DNA of 17,749 nucleotides from an uncultured Selenomonas sp. (GTDB lineage: Bacteria; Bacillota; Negativicutes; Selenomonadales; Selenomonadaceae). Positions 1-7,343 of the stretch are shown one piece after another; the first letter of the stretch is position 1; every line of letters starts with the position of its first letter. The DNA lies in NCBI GenBank assembly GCA_905373085.1, contig CAJPRR010000030.1, positions 1-17,749 of the forward strand, written 5' to 3'. Both the position numbers and the translations under genes were made by a program. A model generated the notes under the pieces. It was given only the letters and a program-made list of their open reading frames with translations, searched no databases and had not been told where the DNA came from.

Positions 1-961
1 TTGTCGCCATTTCTTTCGTTGGAGCTGTTTCCGGCGGCATCGTGCCTGTTGGTGGCAGGATATTCTGTGCCGCTTGTCGGGCGGCCGAGGCGCCGAGGAC
101 GGCGGCGGGAAGGGCGCGGTATTCGGCGAGGGCGGCCTCAAGGGCGAGCGCCCAGACGGCGTATTCGATGCCGCTGATATCGCCGGCCTGCGCAAGCGGC
201 AGGAGGAGCAGCAGCAGCCCAATCCAGAGGCTGACGCGCGAGACGTCGAGCAGCGTGAACAGGCGCTCGCGCTTTTGGCGCTTTGCCGACTGCTTTTCCT
301 GAAAGGTTTTGGCAGCGTCGTCAAGCATCTGCCGGGCTTGGGGAAGTGCGCCTGCCTGATGAAGTTCGGTGCGCCCGTCGACGAGATCAAGGAGCGTGTC
401 GCGATAGGCGGCGCTTTCCTCGCGCAGGCTTTCCTCCTTGAGCAAGAGGGGCAGGGCGAGGTGCAGCAGGTAAAGCGCCGCGACGAGGCTCGCTGCGAGT
501 GCGGAAAGCGGCAGGAGCGCAGCCGCGGTGAAGAGCGCGACGAGTCCTGCGAGAAGCGGCGGCGGCACGGTGCGCAGGTAGAAGTTTCGCAGCGTTTCGC
601 AGCCCGTCAGAAGGTCGTGCAGGAATTCGCCCTCGCGCATTGCGCCCTCCTTGAGCGGCAGCTTTCCTGCCGCTTGGCGGTAGGTCAGAAGCTGCAGCTC
701 TTCATAACAGGCGAAGGCGAGGCGGTGGGAGAGAAGGCGGTCGAGGTAGCGGAAGACGGCGCGGGATACGCCTGCGGCACGCACGCAGGTGATGCCGAGC
801 GTCAGCGCCGAGAGGGGCGGCGCGAGTGCGGCGCTCGCGATGATCCACGCGGCGGCGCCGATGAGCGCGATACCCGAGAGTGCGGCGAAGAATGCCGCGA
901 GAAGTGCGGGCAGTCCTTTTGCAGGAGAAGCGAGGCTCATGAGGCGCAGGATTTCCGTCAT
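1..961 (-). CDS. cydC: CydC, bd-oxidase assembly ABC exporter subunit (partial, runs off window)
   Basis: About 320 codons are visible, read down from ATG at 961; the 3' part lies beyond position 1. The visible part is the N-terminal transmembrane domain of an ABC exporter half. It begins MTEILRLMSLASP, then a hydrophobic hairpin around residues 17-55, the segment RAVFRYLDRLLSHRLAF near 67-83 that is typical of the CydC/CydD transmembrane domain, and further hydrophobic segments near 135-175 and 240-260. The nucleotide-binding domain is not in the window. The ATG overlaps the TGA of cydD by 4 bp (ATGA), and an ideal AGGAGGTG ribosome site (969-976) lies inside the last codons of cydD, so translation is probably coupled. 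By family knowledge CydDC is a heterodimeric inner-membrane exporter (thiols; heme also proposed) needed to assemble cytochrome bd. CydC is assigned from its position after cydABD as well as from sequence. Confidence 0.88.
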   Translation of the reverse strand, partial: MTEILRLMSLASPAKGLPALLAAFFAALSGIALIGAAAWIIASAALAPPLSALTLGITCVRAAGVSRAVFRYLDRLLSHRLAFACYEELQLLTYRQAAGKLPLKEGAMREGEFLHDLLTGCETLRNFYLRTVPPPLLAGLVALFTAAALLPLSALAASLVAALYLLHLALPLLLKEESLREESAAYRDTLLDLVDGRTELHQAGALPQARQMLDDAAKTFQEKQSAKRQKRERLFTLLDVSRVSLWIGLLLLLLPLAQAGDISGIEYAVWALALEAALAEYRALPAAVLGASAARQAAQNILPPTGTMPPETAPTKEMAT

Positions 962-2601
962 TTAGCGGCACCTCCTATGTCGATGATATGATCGGCCCAG
1001 GCGATGAGCGCGGGACGATGCGAGGCGAGGATCAAGGTGCGGCGGCGAGAGAAATCGTCGAGGGCGGCGAGAACCGCCGTTTCCGTCTCCTCGTCGAGCC
1101 CTGCCGTGATTTCGTCGAGGATGACGAGGGGGCGAGCTTGGAAGAAGGCGCGCGCAAGGCCGAGACGTCTCCTCTCGCCGGCGGACAGCGGATGTCCGCC
1201 CGCGCCGAGCGGCGTGGCAAGCCCTTGGGGAAGCGCCGCCAGGAAGCCGCCGAGCGCCGCTTGCTCAAGGGCGGTGCGCAGGGCGCTCTCCGTCGCACAC
1301 TCCTGCCACAGGCTGACGTTTTCGGCGAGCGTTGCGTTGAATACATGCGTTTCCTGCGGCACATAGGTGATGAGCGCGCGGCGCGAGGCAGGCGAAAGAT
1401 GCGCGAGGTCGTAAGACTTTCCGTCGCCTGCGCCGTCCTGCAGGACGATCGTTCCTTCGGTCGGCGTGAGAAGACCTGCGAGAAGATTGAGCAGGGTCGT
1501 CTTGCCCGCACCGCTCGCGCCGATGAGCGCGGTCTTCTTGCCCGCGCGAAAGTTGAGATCGAGCCCTTGGAGGACGGCTTCTTGCGTCAGCGGATAGCGA
1601 TAGGAAAGTTTTTCGGCAAGGAGGCGCGGCGGCACGAGGATCTGCTCGCGTCTGCCGTCTTCCCTGTCGAGGGAAGAGGCGAGCCAAGGCTCAAGCGCCT
1701 CTGCCGCCGTATGCGCGTCCATGGCGGCGTGAAAGGCGATGCCGCCTTCGCGCAGCGGCTGGTAGAAGAGCGGCGCGAGGATCAGCACGAAGAACGCCGT
1801 GTGGAAATCGAGCTTCCCGTCGATGAGCCTGAGGCCGATTGACACGGCAATCAGGGCGATTGAGAGCGTCGTGATGAGTTCGAGCGCGAAGGAGGAGACG
1901 AAGGCGAGGCGCAGGACGGCGAGCGAGGCCTCGGAGAAGGAGCGGCTGCTCGTCCTTAGATGCTCGCCTTCCGCCTTTGTGCGGCGAAAGATCTTCAAGG
2001 TCATCGCCGCGCGGATCATCTCGCCGAAGCCTGCAGTCAGAGCTTCCATCTTCGCCCACTGGCGCTCGCTCGCGCGGCGCGTCGCCTTGCCGATGAGCAT
2101 GAGCAGAAAGGGGGCGATGGGGAGCGTAGCGAAAAAGAGCAATGCCGAGAGCGGATCGAAGACGGCACTGACTGCGAGGATGAAGGGCACGAGCACGGCG
2201 AACGATATGGCCGTCGGAACGACGGTATGAAACCACGGCTCGAGTGCATCCACGCGTTCTAACGCCAGGGTCAGGACGCCGTGCGTATCGCGCCCCTCTT
2301 CAAGAAGCGCACGATGCAGCGTCTTGCGGCAGAAGAGGCGCATGTGCTCGGACAGACGGTCTTCCAGGCTGCTTTTGGGCAGACGCAGGAGAGCCGCGCC
2401 CAGGACGCACAAAAACAGCACCAGAAAATCTGATGCTGTTTCGTGCATTCCCGCGCCATGGAGGAAGACCTTGTTGACGACGGAAGCCGTCTGCCATGCC
2501 GCGGCGATGAGGAAGACGCCTGAGAGCGCTTCGAGCAAGGCGCGGCAGAGGACGATATGCTTTTTTTCCTTGAGCGTGAGGAAGAGCAGACTGTTCTTCA
2601 T
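958..2601 (-). CDS. cydD: CydD, bd-oxidase assembly ABC exporter subunit
   Basis: A 547-aa fused transmembrane-plus-ATPase half transporter, the first partner of the CydDC heterodimer required for cytochrome bd assembly. The membrane domain covers about residues 15-290 with six predicted helices. The ATPase domain has Walker A GASGAGKTT (361-369), Q-loop Gln416 in VPQET, signature LSAGERRRL (472-480), Walker B PLVILDE (491-497), D-loop GLDEE and H-loop His528, all intact, so it should hydrolyse ATP. The start lies 7 nt after the cydB stop and the stop overlaps the cydC start by 4 bp. Only a weak ribosome site precedes its ATG, which suggests translation by ribosomes coming off cydB. Gene order A-B-D-C is the arrangement seen in Firmicutes, where names of the two ABC halves are sometimes swapped (B. 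subtilis calls this position CydC). Confidence 0.92.
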   Translation of the reverse strand: MKNSLLFLTLKEKKHIVLCRALLEALSGVFLIAAAWQTASVVNKVFLHGAGMHETASDFLVLFLCVLGAALLRLPKSSLEDRLSEHMRLFCRKTLHRALLEEGRDTHGVLTLALERVDALEPWFHTVVPTAISFAVLVPFILAVSAVFDPLSALLFFATLPIAPFLLMLIGKATRRASERQWAKMEALTAGFGEMIRAAMTLKIFRRTKAEGEHLRTSSRSFSEASLAVLRLAFVSSFALELITTLSIALIAVSIGLRLIDGKLDFHTAFFVLILAPLFYQPLREGGIAFHAAMDAHTAAEALEPWLASSLDREDGRREQILVPPRLLAEKLSYRYPLTQEAVLQGLDLNFRAGKKTALIGASGAGKTTLLNLLAGLLTPTEGTIVLQDGAGDGKSYDLAHLSPASRRALITYVPQETHVFNATLAENVSLWQECATESALRTALEQAALGGFLAALPQGLATPLGAGGHPLSAGERRRLGLARAFFQARPLVILDEITAGLDEETETAVLAALDDFSRRRTLILASHRPALIAWADHIIDIGGAAK

Positions 2602-2608
2602 GTGCTGC

Positions 2609-3625
2609 TCAATAGCCGTGGTGGTTGGCGTCGGCAGCCGTCACGCGCTTGCGGAAGATGTAGTACGTCCAGATCTGATAGCAGAGTATGATCGGGACGA
2701 GGCAGCCAGCAGCGATCGTCATGATCGACAGCGTGTAGGGCGTCGAGGACGCATTGTAGATCGTCAGGCTGTACTCGGGCGAAAGGCTCGACACCATGAG
2801 GCGCGGGAACAGGCCGAGGAAGAAGGCGACGACCGTCAGGGCGACGGCGAGGCCGCTGCAGACGAAGCCCTTCGTCGAGGCCTTGTTGATCACATTCGCA
2901 TAGGAAGCGAGGAAGACGACGGCGGCGAGGACGAGAGCGCCCGCAGCGAAGGGATTCGCGTAGAGGTCGGTGTAGACGTAGGTGAGTCCCATGCACAGGA
3001 CGAAGAAGACGACGGCGAGAGCGCCGGCCTTCTTCGCTATGTCCTGCACGCGCATGATGAGGTGGCGGTCGGCGAGACGCATCGTCAAAAATGCCGCGCC
3101 GTGGAAGGCGAAGACGAAGACGAAGGCGAGGCCGCCGACGATGGAGTAGGGCGAGAGCAGACCGAAGAAGCCGCCCGTGTACGTCATGTTCGCGTCGATG
3201 GCGAGGCCGGCGATGAGGTCGGTCACGGCGACGCCCCAGAGGAAGGCGGGAACGACGCTGCCAAAGACGATGCACTTGTCCCAGCCGCGGCGCCAGACGG
3301 CGGAGTCCTTGTGGCCGCGCAGTTCGAAGGCGACGCCGCGCAGGATGAGCGCGACGAGCATCAAGAAGAGCGCGAGGTAAAACGTGCTGAACATCGTCGC
3401 GTAAAGGTGCGGGAAGGCTGCAAAACTCGCGCCGCCCGCCGTGATCATCCAGACTTCGTTGCCGTCCCACACGGGCAGGATCGTGCGCAGCGTGATGCGG
3501 CGCTCCTCGTCGGTCTTGCCGACGAAGGGCAGCAGCATGCCGACGCCGTAGTCGAAGCCTTCAAGGAAGAAGAAGCCCGTGAAGAGCACGACGATCAGGA
3601 CAAACCATAAGATGTTCAAATCCAT
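2609..3625 (-). CDS. cydB: Cytochrome bd ubiquinol/menaquinol oxidase subunit II (CydB)
   Basis: A 338-aa polytopic membrane protein, usual length for the family. It carries the conserved N-terminal LEGFDYGVGMLLPF (residues 21-34, with the acidic pair E22/D25), then LPVWDGNEVWM (50-60) and GGASFAAFPHLYA, all hallmarks of CydB. It pairs with CydA in the inner membrane to form the oxygen-reducing bd oxidase; the acidic residues are part of the proposed proton/oxygen route in the family. Its ATG shares one base with the cydA TAA (TAATG), and AAGGAG lies 8-10 nt upstream inside the end of cydA, so the two subunits are translationally coupled. No small CydX-like ORF is present between cydB and cydD (7 nt only), so any CydX/CydS-type subunit would have to be encoded elsewhere. 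Confidence 0.96.
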   Translation of the reverse strand: MDLNILWFVLIVVLFTGFFFLEGFDYGVGMLLPFVGKTDEERRITLRTILPVWDGNEVWMITAGGASFAAFPHLYATMFSTFYLALFLMLVALILRGVAFELRGHKDSAVWRRGWDKCIVFGSVVPAFLWGVAVTDLIAGLAIDANMTYTGGFFGLLSPYSIVGGLAFVFVFAFHGAAFLTMRLADRHLIMRVQDIAKKAGALAVVFFVLCMGLTYVYTDLYANPFAAGALVLAAVVFLASYANVINKASTKGFVCSGLAVALTVVAFFLGLFPRLMVSSLSPEYSLTIYNASSTPYTLSIMTIAAGCLVPIILCYQIWTYYIFRKRVTAADANHHGY

Positions 3626-4989
3626 TATGCTGCACTCCTTTCCGGTGAAGGACTGGTCTTGATGAAGCGGATCGCAACGCCGAGGGCGAAGACGATGAGC
3701 ACGAGATAGATGAGCGTAAAGCCGATGAGCGTCAGCCAGAGATCCGTCGCGGTGAGGTTCGGGGAGACGGCGTCAACCGTCTTCTGCAGGCCGACGACGA
3801 TCCAAGGCTGGCGTCCCGATTCGGTCACGAACCAGCCGACGGAATTGGCGATGAAGGGAAGCGGCAGGCTGTAGAGCAGCACCTTGAGCATGCAGCGCTT
3901 GTCTGCGAGCTTGCCGCGCATGGCGAGGAGGAGCGCTGCGCCCGTGATGAGGATCATGAGGCCGCCCGCGCCGACCATGATGCGGAACGCCCAGAAGAGC
4001 GCCGTGACGTTCGGCACGTAGTTGTCCGAGCCGTACATTTGGACGGCTTCTTCCTGCAGGTCACGGATGCCCTTGATCTCGCCTGCAGGCTTGTTGTAGA
4101 CCATGAAGGAGAACATCGCGGGAATCGTGATCTCGAAGTCGTTCTGCATCTTGTCCTCGTTGATGATGGCGAAGGCGGCGAAAGGCGCGGGATCTTCCGT
4201 CTCCCACAGAGCCTCCATGGCGGAGAGCTTCATGGGCTGGACTTCCTTCAGGTACTGGGCGTGCATGTGGCCGGCGCCCGCGACGCCCAGAAGGCCGATG
4301 AGCGTGAAGGCGAGGACGTCCTTGATGACCTTCTTGAAGAGGTCGGCGGCAGGGCCTCCCTGCAGGATCTTGTAGGCGGTGATGGACGTGAGCAGGATGC
4401 CCGCCGTCGACATGCCCGCGAAGAACGTGTGCGTGATCTCGCCGATGACGTAGTGGTTCGAGAGGAGTGCGCCGAAGTCCGTCATGACGGCGCGGCCGCC
4501 CTCGATGGCGTAGCCCGTCGGATGCTGCATGAAGGAGTTGGCGACAATGATCCAGAGCGCCGAGAGGTTGCCGCCGATGGCGACGAGCCACATCGTCACG
4601 CAGTGCAGCTTCGGCGACAGCTTGTCCCAGCCGAAGATCCAGATGCCGAGGAACGTCGACTCAAGGAAGAAGGCGGAGAGCGCCTCCAAGGCGAGCGGCG
4701 CACCGAAGATGTCGCCCATGAAGCGCGCGTACTCCGACCAGTTCATGCCGAAGTGGAACTCCTGAACGATGCCCGTGACGACGCCCATGGCGAAGTTGAT
4801 GAGAAAGACCGTGCTGAAGAATTGCAGCAGCTTGCGGCTTTCCTTCTTCCACTGCGCGTCTTTCGTGCGGACATGACAGGTTTCGAGGAGCGCCAGGAAG
4901 AATGTCAGTCCCAGTGTCAGCGGGACGAAGAGAAAATGATACGTCGAGGTGATGGCAAACTGCCATTGTGATAGGACAGCCGTGCTCAT
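3625..4989 (-). CDS. cydA: Cytochrome bd ubiquinol/menaquinol oxidase subunit I (CydA), short Q-loop form
   Basis: A 454-aa heme-bearing subunit that oxidises quinol and reduces O2 to water. Heme ligands expected from E. coli/Geobacillus structures are visible: His18 (b595) in STYHFLF, His187 and Met338 (b558) in ITHTFFAG and FRIMVG, Glu102 and Glu110 in LEALSAFFLES, and Glu390 just before the GRQPW signature (392-396). The quinol-site pair Lys254/Glu259 is kept in KLSAMEALWE. Total length and the short segment after it place this with the short Q-loop enzymes of Gram-positive relatives rather than the roughly 520-aa E. coli form. AAGGAAGGGG precedes the ATG and a strong promoter lies about 50 bp upstream. 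In an otherwise fermentative/fumarate-respiring organism the likely role is oxygen scavenging and microaerobic respiration; that role is inference. Confidence 0.97.
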   Translation of the reverse strand: MSTAVLSQWQFAITSTYHFLFVPLTLGLTFFLALLETCHVRTKDAQWKKESRKLLQFFSTVFLINFAMGVVTGIVQEFHFGMNWSEYARFMGDIFGAPLALEALSAFFLESTFLGIWIFGWDKLSPKLHCVTMWLVAIGGNLSALWIIVANSFMQHPTGYAIEGGRAVMTDFGALLSNHYVIGEITHTFFAGMSTAGILLTSITAYKILQGGPAADLFKKVIKDVLAFTLIGLLGVAGAGHMHAQYLKEVQPMKLSAMEALWETEDPAPFAAFAIINEDKMQNDFEITIPAMFSFMVYNKPAGEIKGIRDLQEEAVQMYGSDNYVPNVTALFWAFRIMVGAGGLMILITGAALLLAMRGKLADKRCMLKVLLYSLPLPFIANSVGWFVTESGRQPWIVVGLQKTVDAVSPNLTATDLWLTLIGFTLIYLVLIVFALGVAIRFIKTSPSPERSAA

Positions 4990-5036
4990 AAGATAATACC
5001 CCTTCCTTTCAGAAAATCATTATTTTTTATGCGTCC

Positions 5037-5065
5037 ATTATAAAACAAGGGACAGCAAAAAACAA
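5037..5065 (-). promoter_or_regulatory. Sigma-A type promoter for cydABDC
   Basis: On the minus strand TTGTTT (5065-5060), a 17-bp spacer and a perfect TATAAT (5042-5037) lie about 50 bp before the cydA ATG. It sits in an AT-rich island that contrasts with the GC-rich genes on both sides. It gives the cyd genes a start of their own, separate from the P-type ATPase-like gene upstream. Confidence 0.75.
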
Positions 5066-5073
5066 GGCATAAG

Positions 5074-5116
5074 TTTATCGGTGAATTTGAATCTTTGGAT
5101 AAGGAAATCGCCGTAA
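5074..5116. repeat. Imperfect inverted repeat upstream of the cydA promoter
   Basis: TTATCGGTGAATTT (from 5075) can pair with GAAATCGCCGTAA (to 5116) with two single-base bulges and one G-T pair. It lies just upstream of the cydA -35 box, a position suited to an operator or activator site. TTTATCGGTGA here (5074-5084) is identical to part of the right end of the foldback element before sdhC. Function is unknown. Confidence 0.4.
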
Positions 5117-5118
5117 TT

Positions 5119-5157
5119 TTTTAAGGAATTTCAGGCAAGTTCAGCGTTTCCTTAAAA
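5119..5157. repeat. Perfect 10-bp inverted repeat between the P-type ATPase-like gene and cydA
   Basis: TTTTAAGGAA (5119-5128) and TTCCTTAAAA (5148-5157) are perfect inverted copies separated by 19 nt. The arms are AT-rich, so it is a poor intrinsic terminator. It lies 55-90 bp upstream of the cydA -35 box, so a regulatory binding site is possible. It does not match a complete Rex (TTGTGAA-N4-TTCACAA) or FNR (TTGAT-N4-ATCAA) consensus. Confidence 0.45.
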
Positions 5158-5163
5158 TTGTTG

Positions 5164-5191
5164 AGGAAAGCCGCTTCCGCGAAGAGGCGGC
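5164..5191 (-). terminator. Possible weak terminator after the P-type ATPase-like gene
   Basis: On the minus strand GCCGC and GCGGC form a short GC stem with two more pairs inside after one mismatch, a small loop and a following TTTCCT. It lies 28 nt past the stop codon of the upstream gene. The T run is short, so termination would be partial at best. Confidence 0.35.
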
Positions 5192-5218
5192 GGCCGCATG
5201 TTTCGTACCCCCTGCTGC

Positions 5219-7180
5219 TCAGTAGTCGAGCGTGTGCGGCGCGAACTTGAAGCCCTTGAGTCCGATGGGCACGAGCGCCGCCGCGACGACGCCCGCGAGC
5301 ATCGAGAGGACGGCGAGCAGCGGCAAAAAGCGCAGGTCGCCGCCGAAGAAGAGCGAGGCGTGCAGCAGGACGGCGGCGAGGACGGCGGCGAGAAAGGCGA
5401 GAGCGAGCGCGAGGCGCACGGCACGGACTGCCTTCCTTGACAGGGTGATGAGCTGGGGAATGTGCGAGGGATCGCCTGAGTCGATGAGGATGTCGGGCGC
5501 GATCTCGCTCGTCTGCATGGCGAGCACGACGTCAGCCATCGCGGCTGCCTCCGCGTCTTCCTTCTTGGCGGCGAGCAGGGCGACGGAGTGACCGTGCGCC
5601 TGAAGCATCCGCACCTCCTTCGCCTTGTCTGCGGGCGCAAGATCGGCGCGGCAGAGGGAGATGCCGGCATCCTTTGCCGTGCGCTTTGCTGCAGTGCGGC
5701 AGTCGCCCGTCATCATGACGGTCTGCACGCCCAGCGCTTCCAACAGGCGGATCGTGCGCGGCATGTCGCTTCTCATCTCGTCGGAGAAGACGAGGATGCC
5801 CTTGGCGCTACTGCTCGTGCCGAGATAGATGACGATCTTGCCGCGCGAGGCGAACTGGTCGCCCTGCGTCAAGAGGGAATTGCTGATAAGGACGCCCTCT
5901 TCTTCGAGCCATTCGCGCTTGCCGAGGCGCACGGCTCTGCCGTTGATCAGCGCCTCGACGCCTTTGCCGGGGATGCTGCTCGTCGCCGAGACGCGCATGA
6001 GGCGAGCGCCCCGCTTGACGGCGTTGGTGACGAGAACACGTGCGAGCGGATGGGAGACGCCGTTTTCCGCGCTCGCGGCGAGTCCCAAGATCGCGCTGTC
6101 GGAAAGACCCTCGCCGACGATGGTCGCGAGGAACGGCCTGCCTTCGGTGATGCCGCCGCTCTTCGAGAGCGCGATGGCGCTGATGTGCTTGAGCGTGCCG
6201 AAGACGCTGACGTTCTTCACGAGGATCTTCTGTGCGCGGCACTTTTTCAGCGCCTCGGGCAGGGCGAACGGGGAGGCGAAGAAGAGGGCGGCAGGGCATG
6301 CGAAGAAGAGCACGGCGAAGAAGAAGATCGCTGTCTGCAGGGGATCGAGTCCCATGGTCTGCCAGAGGGCGGCGTCGGCGATGGCGAGCAGCAGGCCAAA
6401 GGCGAGAAAGCGCAGGGCAGCATTGTCCGTGACGGCGAGGAGCGGCGTGTGCTCGGGCGTCTTTGTCGCCTTCTCCTGCTTGGGCGCGTCGCTTGCGGCA
6501 GGTTCCTCTTCCTCTGCGGGCGGCGCCTCGCCTCGCGCACGCCTCGCTTCCCGCTCGGCGAGGCGGCGCTCCTCGGCGCGCAGAGCTTCGAGTTCGCGAT
6601 AGCGCGCCTCGGACTCCTTCTTTCGCCGTTCCTCCTCCTCGCGCTTTTGGCGCTCGACTTCGCGCTCCGCCATCATCTCTTCCGCGCCCGGCGGCACGAC
6701 GCCTTCTTCCTCGTCGAGCGACGCCTTCTGCGCGGCGAGGCGCACTTCGAGGTATTTGCCGCCGAGCGTGAAGGTCAGGAGGATGCCGAGCGGCGTGAAG
6801 AGAAGCTCATGAAAGAGAGCATCCCCCGTCAGCGCCATCTGTACGATGAGGAGGAGGCTCGCGATGACGGCGGAGAAGGCGCTGACGGCGACGAGCGAAT
6901 CGGCGCACGGCGACTTGAAGAGCAGACGGACGCCGTGCATGAGGGCAGACTTGCACGCGAGCAGCATGGCGAGCGCGAGGACGAGCTCGATTCCCGCGAA
7001 GAGGAGCGGCGCCTCCTCGGGCGAGAGCGGTCCCAGGTCTATGCCGAGCGCGGAGGCCGCGAGCAGCCCCGGCGAGAAGGCGAAAGCCAGAAGCGTCAGG
7101 GGCAGGACGATGAGGAGGGAGGCGCGCAGATTTTTTTTGAGGCGTGCTTTCTCCTCCTGCGCTGCTGATTTTTCATCCAT
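5219..7180 (-). CDS. Degenerate P1B-type ATPase-like membrane protein (predicted pseudoenzyme)
   Basis: A 653-aa protein with the plan of a CopA/ZntA-type metal ATPase: four helices (about 20-143), a cytosolic segment, two helices (about 255-305, with Cys295-Pro296 at the CPx position), P/N/P domains (about 325-565) and two final helices (about 588-638). Recognisable remnants are PGKG (404-407), His377-Pro378, and TGD (491-493) in VMMTGDCRTAAKRTAKDAGI. Three catalytic signatures are lost. DKTGT reads SKSGG (339-343), so the phosphorylated Asp is Ser. GDGxND reads AAKKED (537-542). The actuator domain with TGE is absent, replaced by an E/R/A-rich, probably coiled-coil segment (about 165-245). 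There is no N-terminal metal-binding CxxC domain. The frame is intact and the start has AAGGAG 9 nt upstream, so it does not look like a decaying gene. It sits directly upstream of cydABDC, suggesting a non-pumping role linked to oxidase biogenesis or metal/heme handling; that role is inference. Confidence 0.85.
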   Translation of the reverse strand: MDEKSAAQEEKARLKKNLRASLLIVLPLTLLAFAFSPGLLAASALGIDLGPLSPEEAPLLFAGIELVLALAMLLACKSALMHGVRLLFKSPCADSLVAVSAFSAVIASLLLIVQMALTGDALFHELLFTPLGILLTFTLGGKYLEVRLAAQKASLDEEEGVVPPGAEEMMAEREVERQKREEEERRKKESEARYRELEALRAEERRLAEREARRARGEAPPAEEEEPAASDAPKQEKATKTPEHTPLLAVTDNAALRFLAFGLLLAIADAALWQTMGLDPLQTAIFFFAVLFFACPAALFFASPFALPEALKKCRAQKILVKNVSVFGTLKHISAIALSKSGGITEGRPFLATIVGEGLSDSAILGLAASAENGVSHPLARVLVTNAVKRGARLMRVSATSSIPGKGVEALINGRAVRLGKREWLEEEGVLISNSLLTQGDQFASRGKIVIYLGTSSSAKGILVFSDEMRSDMPRTIRLLEALGVQTVMMTGDCRTAAKRTAKDAGISLCRADLAPADKAKEVRMLQAHGHSVALLAAKKEDAEAAAMADVVLAMQTSEIAPDILIDSGDPSHIPQLITLSRKAVRAVRLALALAFLAAVLAAVLLHASLFFGGDLRFLPLLAVLSMLAGVVAAALVPIGLKGFKFAPHTLDY

Positions 7181-7245
7181 AAACAGAGACTCCTTCTTTT
7201 TCGAGGTATGTCAAATACGATCCCTTTGCTTTATTCGCTCTTTTG

Positions 7246-7263
7246 TTGGTTAATTCCTACCAA
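7246..7263. repeat. TTGGT-N8-ACCAA inverted repeat in the divergent intergenic region
   Basis: TTGGT (7246-7250) and ACCAA (7259-7263) flank an 8-bp AT-rich spacer between the divergent P-type ATPase-like gene and ispE. It lies 15 bp before the ispE -35 box and about 65 bp before the other gene's start. It could be an operator for either side. The arms are short, so chance is not excluded. Confidence 0.3.
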
Positions 7264-7277
7264 ATTTTTTCTAAGGC

Positions 7278-7306
7278 TTGCTGTAAAGACAAAAAATTGA
7301 TAGAAT
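7278..7306 (+). promoter_or_regulatory. Sigma-A type promoter for the ispE-GntR-glmU-prs block
   Basis: TTGCTG (7278-7283), a 17-bp spacer and TAGAAT (7301-7306) lie 38 bp before the ispE start codon in an AT-rich divergent intergenic region (7181-7343). No other convincing promoter was seen before the rest of this gene block. Confidence 0.6.
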
Positions 7307-7343
7307 TTATGGCGGTATATGAAGGAAGGATGGTGCATTTCTT

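Noticed and set aside
74..991. 305-codon plus-strand open frame over the window's left end
   Set aside because: The reverse strand encodes the CydC membrane domain in frame with a perfect start and ribosome site; the plus-strand frame is its shadow.
2324..3610. 428-codon plus-strand open frame over cydD/cydB
   Set aside because: Shadow of cydB, extremely rich in D/E/R/H/V as expected from reversed GC-rich codons; no domain is visible.
5037..5157. Rex or FNR operator upstream of cydA
   Set aside because: Neither TTGTGAA-N4-TTCACAA nor TTGAT-N4-ATCAA is found; the inverted repeats present have other sequences.
5588..7168. 526-codon open frame on the plus strand, antisense to the P-type ATPase-like gene
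   Set aside because: It is a mirror frame of GC-rich codons. The translation is a low-complexity R/E/A/G mixture with no domain, while the minus strand shows a clear P-type ATPase architecture.
7191..7225. TTGACA at 7207-7212 (minus strand) as a -35 box for the P-type ATPase-like gene
   Set aside because: No -10 box lies 16-18 bp downstream; that distance falls on the ribosome site itself.
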